Of a DNA stretch of 47,848 nucleotides, positions 8,995 through 16,947 are shown piece after piece (the stretch's first letter is position 1; every line of letters begins with the position of its first letter). The stretch spans positions 1-47,848 of the forward strand of contig PHBI01000026.1 of assembly GCA_002841945.1 (NCBI GenBank). The letters run 5' to 3'. A program made the translations under genes and the position numbers. The notes below the pieces were generated by a model. It worked only from the letters and a program-made list of their open reading frames with translations, did not search any database and was not told where the DNA came from. The DNA is from Deltaproteobacteria bacterium HGW-Deltaproteobacteria-14 (GTDB lineage: Bacteria > Myxococcota_A > UBA9042 > PHBI01).

Positions 8995-9018
8995 CCTCCG
9001 GGGCCGGCGCCCCGGAGG
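8995..9018. terminator. Bidirectional hairpin between convergent genes
   Basis: A perfect 10-bp inverted repeat (CCTCCGGGGC / GCCCCGGAGG) with a 4-nt loop starts 7 bp after the transporter stop and lies 37 bp beyond the stop of the opposing lipoprotein gene. There is no clear T-tract, as is common in such GC-rich DNA. Confidence 0.7.
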
Positions 9019-9055
9019 GTCACGGTGCGGCCCGCGCCGCGCCGCCGCGCGAGCG

Positions 9056-12000
9056 TCAGGGCGCGGTCACGCTGACGGTGTAGGCGCCGAAGGAGGCCGA
9101 GCCGTAGTTGGGTTGGACGCGCAGGGTGTGCGTCCCCGAGGCGGTGGCGGTCCAGGTGGTCGCGGCGGCGTTGGTGTAGCTGCTCGACCAGGACTTCAGC
9201 GCGCTCGTCCCGCCGGGGCCGTAGAGGGTCGCGCTGCAGCCGACGCTGGCGACCGGGGCGCAGCGCAGGGTGTAGGTCGTCGCGGCGGTGAGCGAGAACG
9301 AGAACCAGTCGCTGTCGTCGCCGACCTCGAACACGCCCGCGGTCGCCGTGGCGCCGACGGTCAGCGGGGTGGCGGTGGCGGCGTCGCCGCCGTGGTCGTC
9401 GAGGCCGAGGTCGGTGACGCGGACGGTGTAGGCCCCGGTGCTGGTCGAGCCGGAGTAGGGGGAGGTCTGCAGGTAGTAGGTGCCCGCGGCGAGGGACCCG
9501 CGGTCGATGAACGCGGTGTTGGTGTAGCTGGAAGACGAGGTCTCGAGGAGGGTCACGCCGTCCCGGTCGTACAGGCGCAGGGTGCAGCCGGTGCTGGCGA
9601 TGGGGGTGCAGCGCAGCTGGACCATGTGCCCGGGGGCGACGTCGAAGGCGAACCAGTCGCTGTTGCCGCCGACCTCGAAGAGCCCGCCGAGGGGGGTGTC
9701 GTTGGCGGCGAGCGGGGTCGCGTCGTCCGGTCCGTTGCCGTGGTCGTCGAGGCCCAGGTCCACGAGCCAGATCTCGTAGTCCCCGACCGACGCCGAGCCG
9801 TAGTTGGGGCTCGCGCGCAGGTAATAGGTCCCGGCGCTGAGCGTCCCGCGATCGATGAAGGCGCTGGTGTTGTAGCTGGCCTCGCTGGTCTCGAGGAGCG
9901 TCTGCCCGTCCTGACCGTAGAGGCGCAGGGCGGCGCCGGTGCTGCCGAGGGGCTTGCACCACAGCTGGACCATGTGCCCGGCGGCCACGGTGAACGAGAA
10001 CCAGTCGGTGTTGCCGCCGACGTCGAAGCGCCCGGCGGTCTTGACGCCGCTCGCGCCGAGCGGGGTCGCGGTGGCCGGGGTGTCGCCGTGGTCGTCGAGG
10101 CCGAGGTCGACGACACGGATGTGGTAGTCCCCGATGGAGGCGCTGCCGTAGTTGGGGCTCGCGCGCAGGTAGTAGCGACCGGCGGCGAGGCCCGCGCGGT
10201 CGATGAAGGCGCTGGTGTTGTAGCTGGCCTCGCTGGTCTCGAGGAGCGTCTGCCCGTCCTGGTCGTAGAGGCGCAGGGCGACGCCGGTGCTGTCGATGGA
10301 CCCGCACCACGCCTGGTACATGTGGCCGGCGGTGACGTCGAAGGCGAACCAGTCGACGTTGCCGCCGACCTCGAAGACGCCGCTCACGTCGACGCCGTCG
10401 GCCGCCACCAGGGTCGCCGCGGCGGCGCTGTCGCCGTGGTCGTCGAGGCCGAGGTCGATCACGCGGACGGTGTAGGTCCCGACGCTGGTGCTGCCGTAGT
10501 TGGCGCCGAGGCGGACGAAGTAGGTGCCGGCGGCCATGTCGCCGCGGTCGATCATCACGGCGGTCGAGTACGAGGACTCGCGGGTCTCGAGGAGCGTGGT
10601 GGCGTCTTGGTCGTAGAGGCGCATCGCGACGCCGGTGCCGTCGTTGGGTTTGGCCCAGATCTGGTAGGCGTGGCCCGGGGCGACGTCGAAGGAGAACCAG
10701 TCGACGTTGCCGCCGATCTCGAAGGCGCCCGCGACGTCGACGCCGTCGCTCGCCAGCGGGGTGGCGTCGTCGGGGGTGTCGCCGTGGTCGTCTTGGCCGA
10801 GGTTGTGGAAGGTGACGGCGTAGTCACCGGTGGTGGTGGTGTAGGTGCCCTCGAGGCGGACGAACCAGTCGCCGCCGGCCGGGAGCTTGCGGTCGATGAG
10901 GAGCGAGCTGCTCGAGGTGGTGGCGGTGGACTCGACCTCGGCGACCCCGTCGCGGTCGACCAGGGTCATCCGCATCGCGGCGCCGCCGGAGGCCTTGACG
11001 AGGCGCACCATGTCGCCGGCGGCGGCGGAGAACACCAGCCAGTCGACGTCGCCGGCGGGGGCGATGGTGTGGCCCTGGGTCTCGCCGGACGCGATGGGGG
11101 TGGCGATGAAGAAGCACTCGTCCTCTTCGAAGGCGTCGCCGTCGCCGTGGGCGGGGGGGCAGGCGCAGCCGGTGGAGATGGCGTCCGAGGTGTCGTCGCA
11201 GTCGGGGCCGAGGCAGCCCACGCCGACGCCGTAGCCGTCGCCGTCGTGGTCGAGGCACGGGACGCAGGCGTGGCTCGTCGTGCCCGGCGTGCCTTGGCAG
11301 ACCTGGTCCGCGGCGCACGGGTCGGGCAGGCACGGGTCGTCGGTGCAGCCGCCCTGGCCGTCGTCGTGGTAGCCGGGGTCGCAGGAGCACACGGAGATCC
11401 CGGCGACGGCGAGGCAGCTCGTCCGGTGCGGCTCCTCGCACGGGGAGGCGACGCAGGCGTCCACGCACCCGACGACGCCGGGGTAGTAGTCGGGGTCGCA
11501 GCTGCAGCCATAGCCGTTCGCGGCGGCGGGGTCGGGGGTGCAGACGGCGGCGTGTGGGGCGTCGCACGGGTTGGGCAGGCAGGGGTCCTGGGTGCAGCCG
11601 CCCTGGCCGTCGTCGTGGGCGCCGGGGTCGCAGGCGCAGGCGGCGACGCCGTCCTGGTCGCTGCAGGTGGTCTGCAGGGGGAGGTCGCAGGGGTTGGGGT
11701 CGCACGGGTTGTCGGCGGCCGGCTCGCACCCGCCGGCGCCGTCGGGGGTGTAGTCGGGGTCGCAGGTGCAGGCCACGCCGTCGCCGGCGGGGGCGCACTG
11801 GGTCTGGTGGGGGGCGGTGCAGGGGCTCGGCAGGCACGGGTCGTTCGTGCAGCCGCCGGCGCCGTCGGGGTGGTAGCCGTCGTCGCAGGCGCAGACGGCG
11901 GCGTCACCGCTGGGGGAGCAGGTCGTCTTGTGGGCGCCCGTGCACGGGTTCGGGTCGCAGGGGTCGCCTTGGACGACGGCGCAGCCGCCCTGGCCGTCGT

Positions 12001-12976
12001 CGGTGAAGCCCGGGTCGCAGGAGCAGGTGGCGCCGGCGTCGCTTGGGGTGCACACGGTCTTGTGCGCGCTGGTGCAGGGGCTATCGGCGCACGGGTCGGT
12101 GTCGGGGGCGCAGTGGCCTTGGCCGTCGTCGCTGAAGCCGGGGTCGCAGGCGCAGCTGGCGCCGGTGCCGGTCGCGGTACACGTGCCCCGATGCGGGGTG
12201 TCGCAGGGGTTGGGGTCGCAGGGGTCGGTCACGGCGGGGACGCAGGCGCCGGCGCCGTCGGCGACGTAGCCGGGGTCGCAGGCGCAGGTCGCGCCGCCGG
12301 AGGCGACCTGGCAGGTCGTCTTGTGTGAGGCGGTGCAGGGGTTGGGGTCGCAGGGATCGTCGGGGAGGCAGGCGCCGGCGCCGTCGTCGTGGTAGGCGGC
12401 GTCGCAGGCGCACTCGGGGAAGCCGTCGGCGTCGCTGCAGGCCGTGCGGTGGGGGGCGGTGCAAGGGTTGGGGTCGCAGGGGTCGATGGAGGTCGGTTCG
12501 CAGCCGCCGAAGCCGTCGTCGGCGTAGCCGGGGTCGCAGGTGCAGACGGGGAAGCCGCCGCCGTCGGCGCACTGGGTCTGGAACGGGATGAAGGCGCAGG
12601 GGTTGGGGGTGCAGGGGTTGGTCGGGTCGGCGACGCAGCCGCCGGCGCCGTCGGGGAGGTAGCCGGTGTCGCAGCCGCAGGTGAACGCGCCGGCGCCGTC
12701 AGGGGCGCACGCGGTCTGGTGGGGGATGACGCAGGGGTTGGGGTCGCAGGGGTCGACGGTGGCCGGGGCGCAGGCGCCGGCGGAGGTCGGGGCGTAGCCG
12801 CTGTCGCACAGGCACGCGGCCGTCTGACCGTCGGCCGCGCAGTGGGCGTTGGCGCCGCAGGTCAGGGCGTCGCAGGGGTCGAGCTGGGAGCTCGAGGTGC
12901 TGTCCGAGCAGGCGGCGAGGGCGAGCACGGCGGCGACGAGGGTGAGGGTGTACCAGCGGGGGGATGACGAACGCAT
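9056..12976 (-). CDS. Large surface lipoprotein with EGF-like, MopE-like and PPC-like repeats
   Basis: A 1306-residue predicted lipoprotein: signal peptide with lipobox LALAAC (C23). From about 33 to 560 there are twelve cysteine-rich EGF-like repeats of about 43 residues (pattern DPCDPNPC...C...CxCDPGYxxDGxGGC) and a thirteenth partial one. It is followed by DHDGDGYG...CLGPDCDD, the MopE-type putative metal-binding motif. The C-terminal half has six repeats of about 115 residues with GGNVDWFSFDV and AGTYYLR motifs, typical of bacterial pre-peptidase/PPC beta-sandwich domains. No catalytic domain is seen. Likely an exported, surface-attached binding or adhesion protein (inference). ATG 12976 is chosen because it starts the signal peptide and has GGAG 8 nt upstream; the frame is open to 13105. 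No operon partner: the HNH gene ends 35 bp upstream on the same strand. Confidence 0.9.
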   Translation of the reverse strand: MRSSSPRWYTLTLVAAVLALAACSDSTSSSQLDPCDALTCGANAHCAADGQTAACLCDSGYAPTSAGACAPATVDPCDPNPCVIPHQTACAPDGAGAFTCGCDTGYLPDGAGGCVADPTNPCTPNPCAFIPFQTQCADGGGFPVCTCDPGYADDGFGGCEPTSIDPCDPNPCTAPHRTACSDADGFPECACDAAYHDDGAGACLPDDPCDPNPCTASHKTTCQVASGGATCACDPGYVADGAGACVPAVTDPCDPNPCDTPHRGTCTATGTGASCACDPGFSDDGQGHCAPDTDPCADSPCTSAHKTVCTPSDAGATCSCDPGFTDDGQGGCAVVQGDPCDPNPCTGAHKTTCSPSGDAAVCACDDGYHPDGAGGCTNDPCLPSPCTAPHQTQCAPAGDGVACTCDPDYTPDGAGGCEPAADNPCDPNPCDLPLQTTCSDQDGVAACACDPGAHDDGQGGCTQDPCLPNPCDAPHAAVCTPDPAAANGYGCSCDPDYYPGVVGCVDACVASPCEEPHRTSCLAVAGISVCSCDPGYHDDGQGGCTDDPCLPDPCAADQVCQGTPGTTSHACVPCLDHDGDGYGVGVGCLGPDCDDTSDAISTGCACPPAHGDGDAFEEDECFFIATPIASGETQGHTIAPAGDVDWLVFSAAAGDMVRLVKASGGAAMRMTLVDRDGVAEVESTATTSSSSLLIDRKLPAGGDWFVRLEGTYTTTTGDYAVTFHNLGQDDHGDTPDDATPLASDGVDVAGAFEIGGNVDWFSFDVAPGHAYQIWAKPNDGTGVAMRLYDQDATTLLETRESSYSTAVMIDRGDMAAGTYFVRLGANYGSTSVGTYTVRVIDLGLDDHGDSAAAATLVAADGVDVSGVFEVGGNVDWFAFDVTAGHMYQAWCGSIDSTGVALRLYDQDGQTLLETSEASYNTSAFIDRAGLAAGRYYLRASPNYGSASIGDYHIRVVDLGLDDHGDTPATATPLGASGVKTAGRFDVGGNTDWFSFTVAAGHMVQLWCKPLGSTGAALRLYGQDGQTLLETSEASYNTSAFIDRGTLSAGTYYLRASPNYGSASVGDYEIWLVDLGLDDHGNGPDDATPLAANDTPLGGLFEVGGNSDWFAFDVAPGHMVQLRCTPIASTGCTLRLYDRDGVTLLETSSSSYTNTAFIDRGSLAAGTYYLQTSPYSGSTSTGAYTVRVTDLGLDDHGGDAATATPLTVGATATAGVFEVGDDSDWFSFSLTAATTYTLRCAPVASVGCSATLYGPGGTSALKSWSSSYTNAAATTWTATASGTHTLRVQPNYGSASFGAYTVSVTAP
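9059..11106 (-). repeat. Six tandem PPC-like domain repeats (about 340 bp each)
   Basis: Six in-frame copies encode DDHGDxxxxATPL...GGNxDWFxFxV...LRLYxQDGxTLLET...YYLRxxPNYGSxSxGxYxxxVxDLGL. The third and fourth copies share long identical nucleotide stretches around 9790-9960 and 10140-10300, indicating recent duplication or gene conversion. Confidence 0.85.
11270..12883 (-). repeat. Tandem EGF-like repeats (about 130 bp each)
   Basis: Twelve full and one partial in-frame repeats with six cysteines each. Nucleotide similarity is strong around the DPCDPNPC blocks (GGGGTTGGGGTCGCAGGGGTC recurs on the plus strand with small variations). Confidence 0.85.
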
Positions 12977-13011
12977 GGGTGACTCCGGGCCTGCGCCAAC
13001 GGCCGCGGATG

Positions 13012-14325
13012 CTACCAGAGGGGGCTGGCCGACTCGACGTAAAAGCCACCGTGTTCGCGCCGCCGCCCGCGGACGGTGAGGAACGCGTCGCGTCCGACGC
13101 TCCACCGGATGTCGTCGGCGGGTGGCTCCGCGCTGAGGCGGCAGGAGTGCAAGAGCGTCAGGTGGCAGGTGACGCAGAGCCCGACGACGTTATCGTCGCC
13201 GTCCGCGCCGCCGTGGCTACGAAACAGCAGGTGGTGCGGGGTCAGGTCGCGGTTGTCGCACACGGGCGACGCGCAGCGGTGGCGCTCGCGCTCGTAGATG
13301 TGTTGGTAGGCGATGGGCCGCTCATTCGGGTCCGGCGCGAGCCAGGTGTGCCAGAACGACCGGACCAGGAACGCCGCGAAGGGCCCCACTTCGGCCGACC
13401 GCTGAAACAGCGTCTCGACGACGTGCCACAGCTGCGCAAGGTCCTCGCGCAGGGAGAAGCGCAGGCTCACTCGCCCCGCTCCCGGCCGCAGCTTCCCGGA
13501 CATCTGGCCTGGAGGAGTCCCGAACCCTGGCGTGGATCCGGGATCGTCGTCGACCGAGCCATCTCCTGGGTCCCCGGACATCTGGCCGCCGCCGACCACC
13601 AGGTCGGCGACGCGGCCGTCGACCATGGCGCGCTCGAGGTCGATGTATTCGGCCATGGTGTCGGGGTCTGGTGGGGCAGGGGCCCAGGCGCCGTCGGCGC
13701 GGGCGATGGACTCGGCGGCCTCGACCTCTTCGCGGAGGTGCTTGGTGGTGCGCTCGGCGGCCCGGGCGAGCCACGCCGCGACGGTCGCGGGCTGGGCGAC
13801 CCGGGCGACGAGCTGTGCCGACGCGAGCCCGATGGCGCCTGCGTCGAGGGTGGCGGCGACGGCGGGCATCCGCGCGCAGCGGCGGGCCAGGGTCATGCGG
13901 GCCTTCAGCGTCGAGAACGAGACGCCCAGGCGCTCGCGGACGTATTGCCCGGCGCTGGCGTAGCCGAGTCGGCGCCAGCCGTCGGCCTCCCAGAAGTCCA
14001 GCGCGAGCGAGACGCCGCCGTTCGCGACGGCGTCTCGGGTCAGGGGCAGCGCTGCGAGCTTGGTCGCGACCCGCGCGGTGTCTTCGGCCCAGCGCTTTCC
14101 CCGCCCGAGGCGCTCGAGTGTGTAGGCGCCGAGCGAGGAGAACCCGAGCTCCGTGAAGCGTCCACCGTTCTGCATCGTAGCGAGCCCATCGCCCAGGGCG
14201 AGCCTCAGCGCGCCGACGCCGCGGGACAGCGCGACGAGCTCGCGGTCGGCCCGTTCGAGCCACGGCCGGGCCTTTCGGTCGCGCCGACCCCGCGGCCCCG
14301 CTGCTCCCCGGCGAGCGCCGTGCAC
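13012..14325 (-). CDS. HNH endonuclease domain protein (DUF222/13E12-like)
   Basis: Up to 437 residues. The C-terminal region (about 340-395) is an HNH nuclease fold: RHRCASPVC, DLTPHHLLFRSHGG, NVVGLCVTCH, with two cysteine pairs for structural zinc and the H-H motif. The N-terminal 300 residues are helical and resemble the long helical N-termini of HNH proteins common in myxobacteria and actinobacteria. Function in vivo is not known for this group. The longest frame starts with GTG at 14325 and overlaps the 3' part of the small ribbon-helix-helix ORF by 121 bp; neither this nor the next in-frame ATG (residue 51, 14175) has a convincing ribosome binding site, so the start is uncertain. An in-frame 78-bp spacing of two identical 15-nt direct repeats (13495-13587) produces a Gly/Asp/Pro-rich insert, GQMSG...GQMSG. 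Confidence 0.85.
   Translation of the reverse strand: MHGARRGAAGPRGRRDRKARPWLERADRELVALSRGVGALRLALGDGLATMQNGGRFTELGFSSLGAYTLERLGRGKRWAEDTARVATKLAALPLTRDAVANGGVSLALDFWEADGWRRLGYASAGQYVRERLGVSFSTLKARMTLARRCARMPAVAATLDAGAIGLASAQLVARVAQPATVAAWLARAAERTTKHLREEVEAAESIARADGAWAPAPPDPDTMAEYIDLERAMVDGRVADLVVGGGQMSGDPGDGSVDDDPGSTPGFGTPPGQMSGKLRPGAGRVSLRFSLREDLAQLWHVVETLFQRSAEVGPFAAFLVRSFWHTWLAPDPNERPIAYQHIYERERHRCASPVCDNRDLTPHHLLFRSHGGADGDDNVVGLCVTCHLTLLHSCRLSAEPPADDIRWSVGRDAFLTVRGRRREHGGFYVESASPLW
13495..13587. repeat. 15-nt direct repeat, 78-bp unit, inside HNH gene
   Basis: CCCGGACATCTGGCC occurs at 13495-13509 and again at 13573-13587, exactly 78 bp apart, so the unit is 26 codons and in frame. The encoded insert is low-complexity and differs from the helical protein around it. 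Confidence 0.75.
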
Positions 14326-14432
14326 AGGATCTCGCGGTGCTCCGCCTCCGCCGAGCGGTTGTGACGCGCCGCCCGCCGCTTCAGCGCCGCGATGACGGCG
14401 TCGTCCAGATTCCGAACGATGCGCGATCCCAT
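14205..14432 (-). CDS. FitA-like ribbon-helix-helix protein (possible orphan antitoxin)
   Basis: A 75-residue ORF. Residues 1-40 (GSRIVRNLDD...ALKRRAARHNRSAEAEHREIL) match the FitA/VapB-type ribbon-helix-helix DNA-binding domain that normally reads IRNLDD...RAARHGRSMEAEVREIL. The C-terminal 30 residues are Arg/Gly/Ser-rich and do not resemble the toxin-binding tail of FitA. No PIN-domain toxin is encoded nearby; instead the HNH gene overlaps the 3' half. It may be a truncated remnant or a genuine short regulator. ATG 14432 has no strong ribosome site outside the inverted repeat at 14436-14464 that sits directly in front of it. Confidence 0.6.
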   Translation of the reverse strand: MGSRIVRNLDDAVIAALKRRAARHNRSAEAEHREILCTALAGEQRGRGVGATERPGRGSNGPTASSSRCPAASAR

Positions 14433-14435
14433 CAC

Positions 14436-14464
14436 GACCACCGCTATCAACGATCGCGGTGGTC
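14436..14464. promoter_or_regulatory. Inverted repeat directly upstream of the RHH ORF
   Basis: GACCACCGC / GCGGTGGTC, perfect 9-bp arms with an 11-bp spacer, ends 3 bp before the RHH start codon. RHH antitoxins usually autorepress through such repeats. It could alternatively be a terminator for the flavin oxidoreductase gene that ends at 14480, or could hide the RHH ribosome site in an RNA hairpin. Confidence 0.5.
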
Positions 14465-14479
14465 CCCTGAAAGTCGAAA

Positions 14480-15568
14480 CTACTCCGCGATGAGGCCGCG
14501 CCACCGCCGCAGGTAGCCGATGAACTTCGGGCTCACCGCCGCCGCGAGGAGCTGCGCCTCGGTGAACGGCGGCTTGCTCGGCTCGAGGACGCCGGCCGCG
14601 AGCTGCGCCGCCCAGTCCGGGTGGCCGATGGCGACCCGGGCGACCGCGATGGCGTCGGCGCCGTGGGCGAGCAGCGCGTCCGCCTCCGCGCGGGTCCAGA
14701 TGCCGCCCGCCGCGAAGATCGGGACGTCGCTCGGCAGCGCCGCCCGGAAGATGGCGCACGGGTGCGCATCGGGGCGCTTGGTGCTGGGAAGGAGCGCGCG
14801 CCACAGGGACAGGTGGATGAAGTCCGCGCCGTCCTCGCAGAGCCACCGCGCGACCTGCACGCTCTCGTCGAGGTCCACGCCGCTCGCGTTGCCCCAGTCC
14901 TCGGGCGAGAGCCGGATCCCGACCAAGAAGCCGGCAGGCACGGCGCCCCGAACCGCGCGCATCACCTCGCGCACGAGCCGGGCGCGCCCGGCGAGGTCGC
15001 CGCCCCAGCCGTCGCTGCGGTCGTTGTGGCGCGACAGGAACTGCGTCAGCAGGTAGCCGTGGGCGCCGTGCAGCTCGACCCCGTCGAAGCCGGCGGCGTG
15101 GACCCGGCGCGCGGCCGCGGCGAACGCCGCGATGACTCGCTCGATGTCGGCGAGCGTCCCCTCCCGGGTGGCCTCGGTCACGCCAGGCACCTCGGGACCC
15201 ACCCGCGCCGTCCAGGCCGGCAGGCCGCTGGCCTCGACGTCCGCGCGGAGGCCGCCGTGGTAGAGCTGAACCAGGCTCAGCGCGCCGGACGCGCGGATCA
15301 TGGTGGCGACGCGGGTGAGCCCCGGTAGGTAGGCGTCGCTGTAGCAGGCGAGCTCCCCCGGCCACCCCTGACCGTCCGCCGTCACGTGGGAGGCGCAGGT
15401 CGTGACGATCCCGAAGCCCCCCGCCGCGCGCGCGGCGAGCCAGCGGAATTCGTCCTCGCCGAGGGTGCCGTCGACGTGGCTCTGCTGGTTGGTCATCGCC
15501 GCGAGGACGCAGCGGTTTGCGGCGCGGGCGCCGTTTCGGAAGACCAGCGGCGAGAAGAGATCGGTCAC
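14480..15568 (-). CDS. NADH:flavin oxidoreductase / Old Yellow Enzyme family
   Basis: A 362-residue single-domain FMN TIM barrel. Family motifs are visible: AAMTNQQS near the N-terminus, substrate-binding HGAHGYLLTQFLS (H167, H170, Y172), RLSPEDW around 219-225 and the FMN-phosphate stretch IFAAGGI...ADAIAVARVAIGHP. It lacks the extra [4Fe-4S] and NADPH domains of 2,4-dienoyl-CoA reductases. Likely reduces activated alkenes of enones or enals with NAD(P)H; the physiological substrate is unknown. GTG 15568 is supported by GGAGGA 7 nt upstream. It lies 60 bp downstream of the thiolase gene on the same strand and may be co-transcribed with it. Confidence 0.9.
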   Translation of the reverse strand: MTDLFSPLVFRNGARAANRCVLAAMTNQQSHVDGTLGEDEFRWLAARAAGGFGIVTTCASHVTADGQGWPGELACYSDAYLPGLTRVATMIRASGALSLVQLYHGGLRADVEASGLPAWTARVGPEVPGVTEATREGTLADIERVIAAFAAAARRVHAAGFDGVELHGAHGYLLTQFLSRHNDRSDGWGGDLAGRARLVREVMRAVRGAVPAGFLVGIRLSPEDWGNASGVDLDESVQVARWLCEDGADFIHLSLWRALLPSTKRPDAHPCAIFRAALPSDVPIFAAGGIWTRAEADALLAHGADAIAVARVAIGHPDWAAQLAAGVLEPSKPPFTEAQLLAAAVSPKFIGYLRRWRGLIAE

Positions 15569-15628
15569 AGGACTTTCCTCCGAGGGGGACCGGGGAGCGG
15601 AGCCAGCCTCCGCCCCCCGCCTACCACA

Positions 15629-16840
15629 TCAGACCTTCTTCAGCACCGTGACGACGCTGGCGCAGATCGGGCCGCCGATGTTGAACGTCGCGGCGTGGTC
15701 GAGGTCCTTCACCTGCAGCGCCGCCGGGACGTCGCCGACGAGCTGCTGGTAGCACCAGCCGGGCATCGCCACGCCGGTCGCGCCGATCGGGTGGCCCTTC
15801 GCCATCAGCCCGCCCGAGGTGTTGATCGGCGTCGCGCCGCCGTCGACCCTGGCCTTGCCGTCCGCGTAGTAGCGCGCGCCCTCGCCGTAGCCGGCCTTGC
15901 CGATGATCTCCACCCCCATCGCGCCCATCACGCTGAAGCAGTCGTGCACCTCGGCCACGCTCACGCGGTCCGCCGTGATGCCCGCCATCTCGTACGCCGC
16001 CGCCACCGCGCCGTACGCCCCGCGCGGCGCCAGGATGTCGTCGCGCTGCGCCGTCCGCAGGGGGTCGGTCCGCTGCGCGAACCCCGCCAGCTCCACCACC
16101 CGCTCCCGCGGCACCCCGAGCTTCTCGAGCCCGCGGCTGTTCACCACCACCAGCGCCGCGTAGCCGTCGCTGATCTGCGAGGCGTCATACGTCTTCAGCG
16201 GCAGCCCCGGCACCACGTAGCGGTTCACACCCTCGATCCGCATCACGTCCTCGGGCGTCACCTTGATCTTGCGCATCTGCGCCAGCGGGTTCTCGTTCGC
16301 ATGCCCGTAGTGCGTCGCCGCCACGTGCGCCAGCAGCTCCTCCGACGCGTCCTTGTGCGTCGCAATGTAGCGCTGCATGATCTCGGCGAAGATGTGCGGG
16401 AACACGAAGGTCTTGCCCTCGCGCTCATCCGGGTGCGATGCGGTGCCGAGGGCCTTGCCGACCTGCAGCCCGTCCATCTTGCCGAGGTCGTTGCGCATCT
16501 TCTCGGCGCCGACCACCAGCCCGACGTCCGCGGCCCCCGCGAGCAGCCGGTACGCCACGTTCAGCAGCGCCTGACCGCCCGACGCGCACGCGTTCTCCGC
16601 CGTGTCGATGGGCTTGTTCGCGAACCCCGGCGCGTCCGCCAGGAGCCCCGACAAGAGCATCTGGTCGTTGAGCAGCGGCGCACAGCACGCCGCCATGCTG
16701 ATCGTGTCGACCACCTCCGGCGTCGCCCCGACCGTCGCCAGCGCCCCGTTCGCCGCGTTCGCGAACGCCTGCTCGAGGGTCACGTCCATCAGCTTGCCGA
16801 ACGCGCTCTGGTGATACCCGACGATGAAGATCTTGTTCAT
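15629..16840 (-). CDS. SCP2-type thiolase / acetyl-CoA acetyltransferase-like protein
   Basis: A 403-residue thiolase-fold protein. The nucleophile is C85 in ENACASGGQAL, with HDCF at 299-302 and GGLMAKGHPIGATG at 343-356. The HDCF motif and the overall pattern fit SCP-x/SCP2-type thiolases rather than classical biosynthetic PhaA/AtoB enzymes, which have NEAFA instead. Expected role: thiolytic cleavage or condensation of acyl-CoA, possibly branched or sterol side chain substrates. It is encoded 107 bp after a TetR regulator and the PhaC-like hydrolase on the same strand, suggesting a fatty acid or polyester-linked cluster. Start ATG 16840 matches the family N-terminus (IFIVGYHQSAFGK). Confidence 0.92.
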   Translation of the reverse strand: MNKIFIVGYHQSAFGKLMDVTLEQAFANAANGALATVGATPEVVDTISMAACCAPLLNDQMLLSGLLADAPGFANKPIDTAENACASGGQALLNVAYRLLAGAADVGLVVGAEKMRNDLGKMDGLQVGKALGTASHPDEREGKTFVFPHIFAEIMQRYIATHKDASEELLAHVAATHYGHANENPLAQMRKIKVTPEDVMRIEGVNRYVVPGLPLKTYDASQISDGYAALVVVNSRGLEKLGVPRERVVELAGFAQRTDPLRTAQRDDILAPRGAYGAVAAAYEMAGITADRVSVAEVHDCFSVMGAMGVEIIGKAGYGEGARYYADGKARVDGGATPINTSGGLMAKGHPIGATGVAMPGWCYQQLVGDVPAALQVKDLDHAATFNIGGPICASVVTVLKKV

Positions 16841-16871
16841 GGCTCTCTCTCTGTCTCCTGGTTTGCGCAGG

Positions 16872-16915
16872 CGAGACGCCCGCGCGCCGATCGCGCGGAC
16901 GAGACGCCCGCGCGC
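16872..16915. promoter_or_regulatory. Repeats between tetR and thiolase, possible operator or terminator
   Basis: A 16-nt direct repeat (CGAGACGCCCGCGCGC at 16872-16887 and 16900-16915) brackets a perfect 7-bp inverted repeat, CCGCGCG-N5-CGCGCGG at 16880-16898. The site is about 40 bp upstream of the thiolase start and 50 bp past the tetR stop, so it could be a TetR operator or a tetR terminator. Confidence 0.35.
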
Positions 16916-16947
16916 TGAATCACGCCCTGCTCAAGAGGCCCCCGACC

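Noticed and set aside
9113..12328. Plus-strand open frame of 1071 codons with repetitive Gly/Val/Ala sequence
   Set aside because: Mirror of the EGF/PPC repeat gene; the repetitiveness comes from the opposite strand.
9056..12976. CRISPR array or satellite repeat suggested by regular repeats
   Set aside because: Repeats are coding, in frame, 130 or about 340 bp long and diverged at the nucleotide level; there are no unique spacers.
13012..14325. HNH gene as a group II intron, homing endonuclease or phage gene
   Set aside because: The long helical N-terminus and myxobacterial-style composition fit chromosomal HNH/DUF222-like proteins; no intron or phage context.
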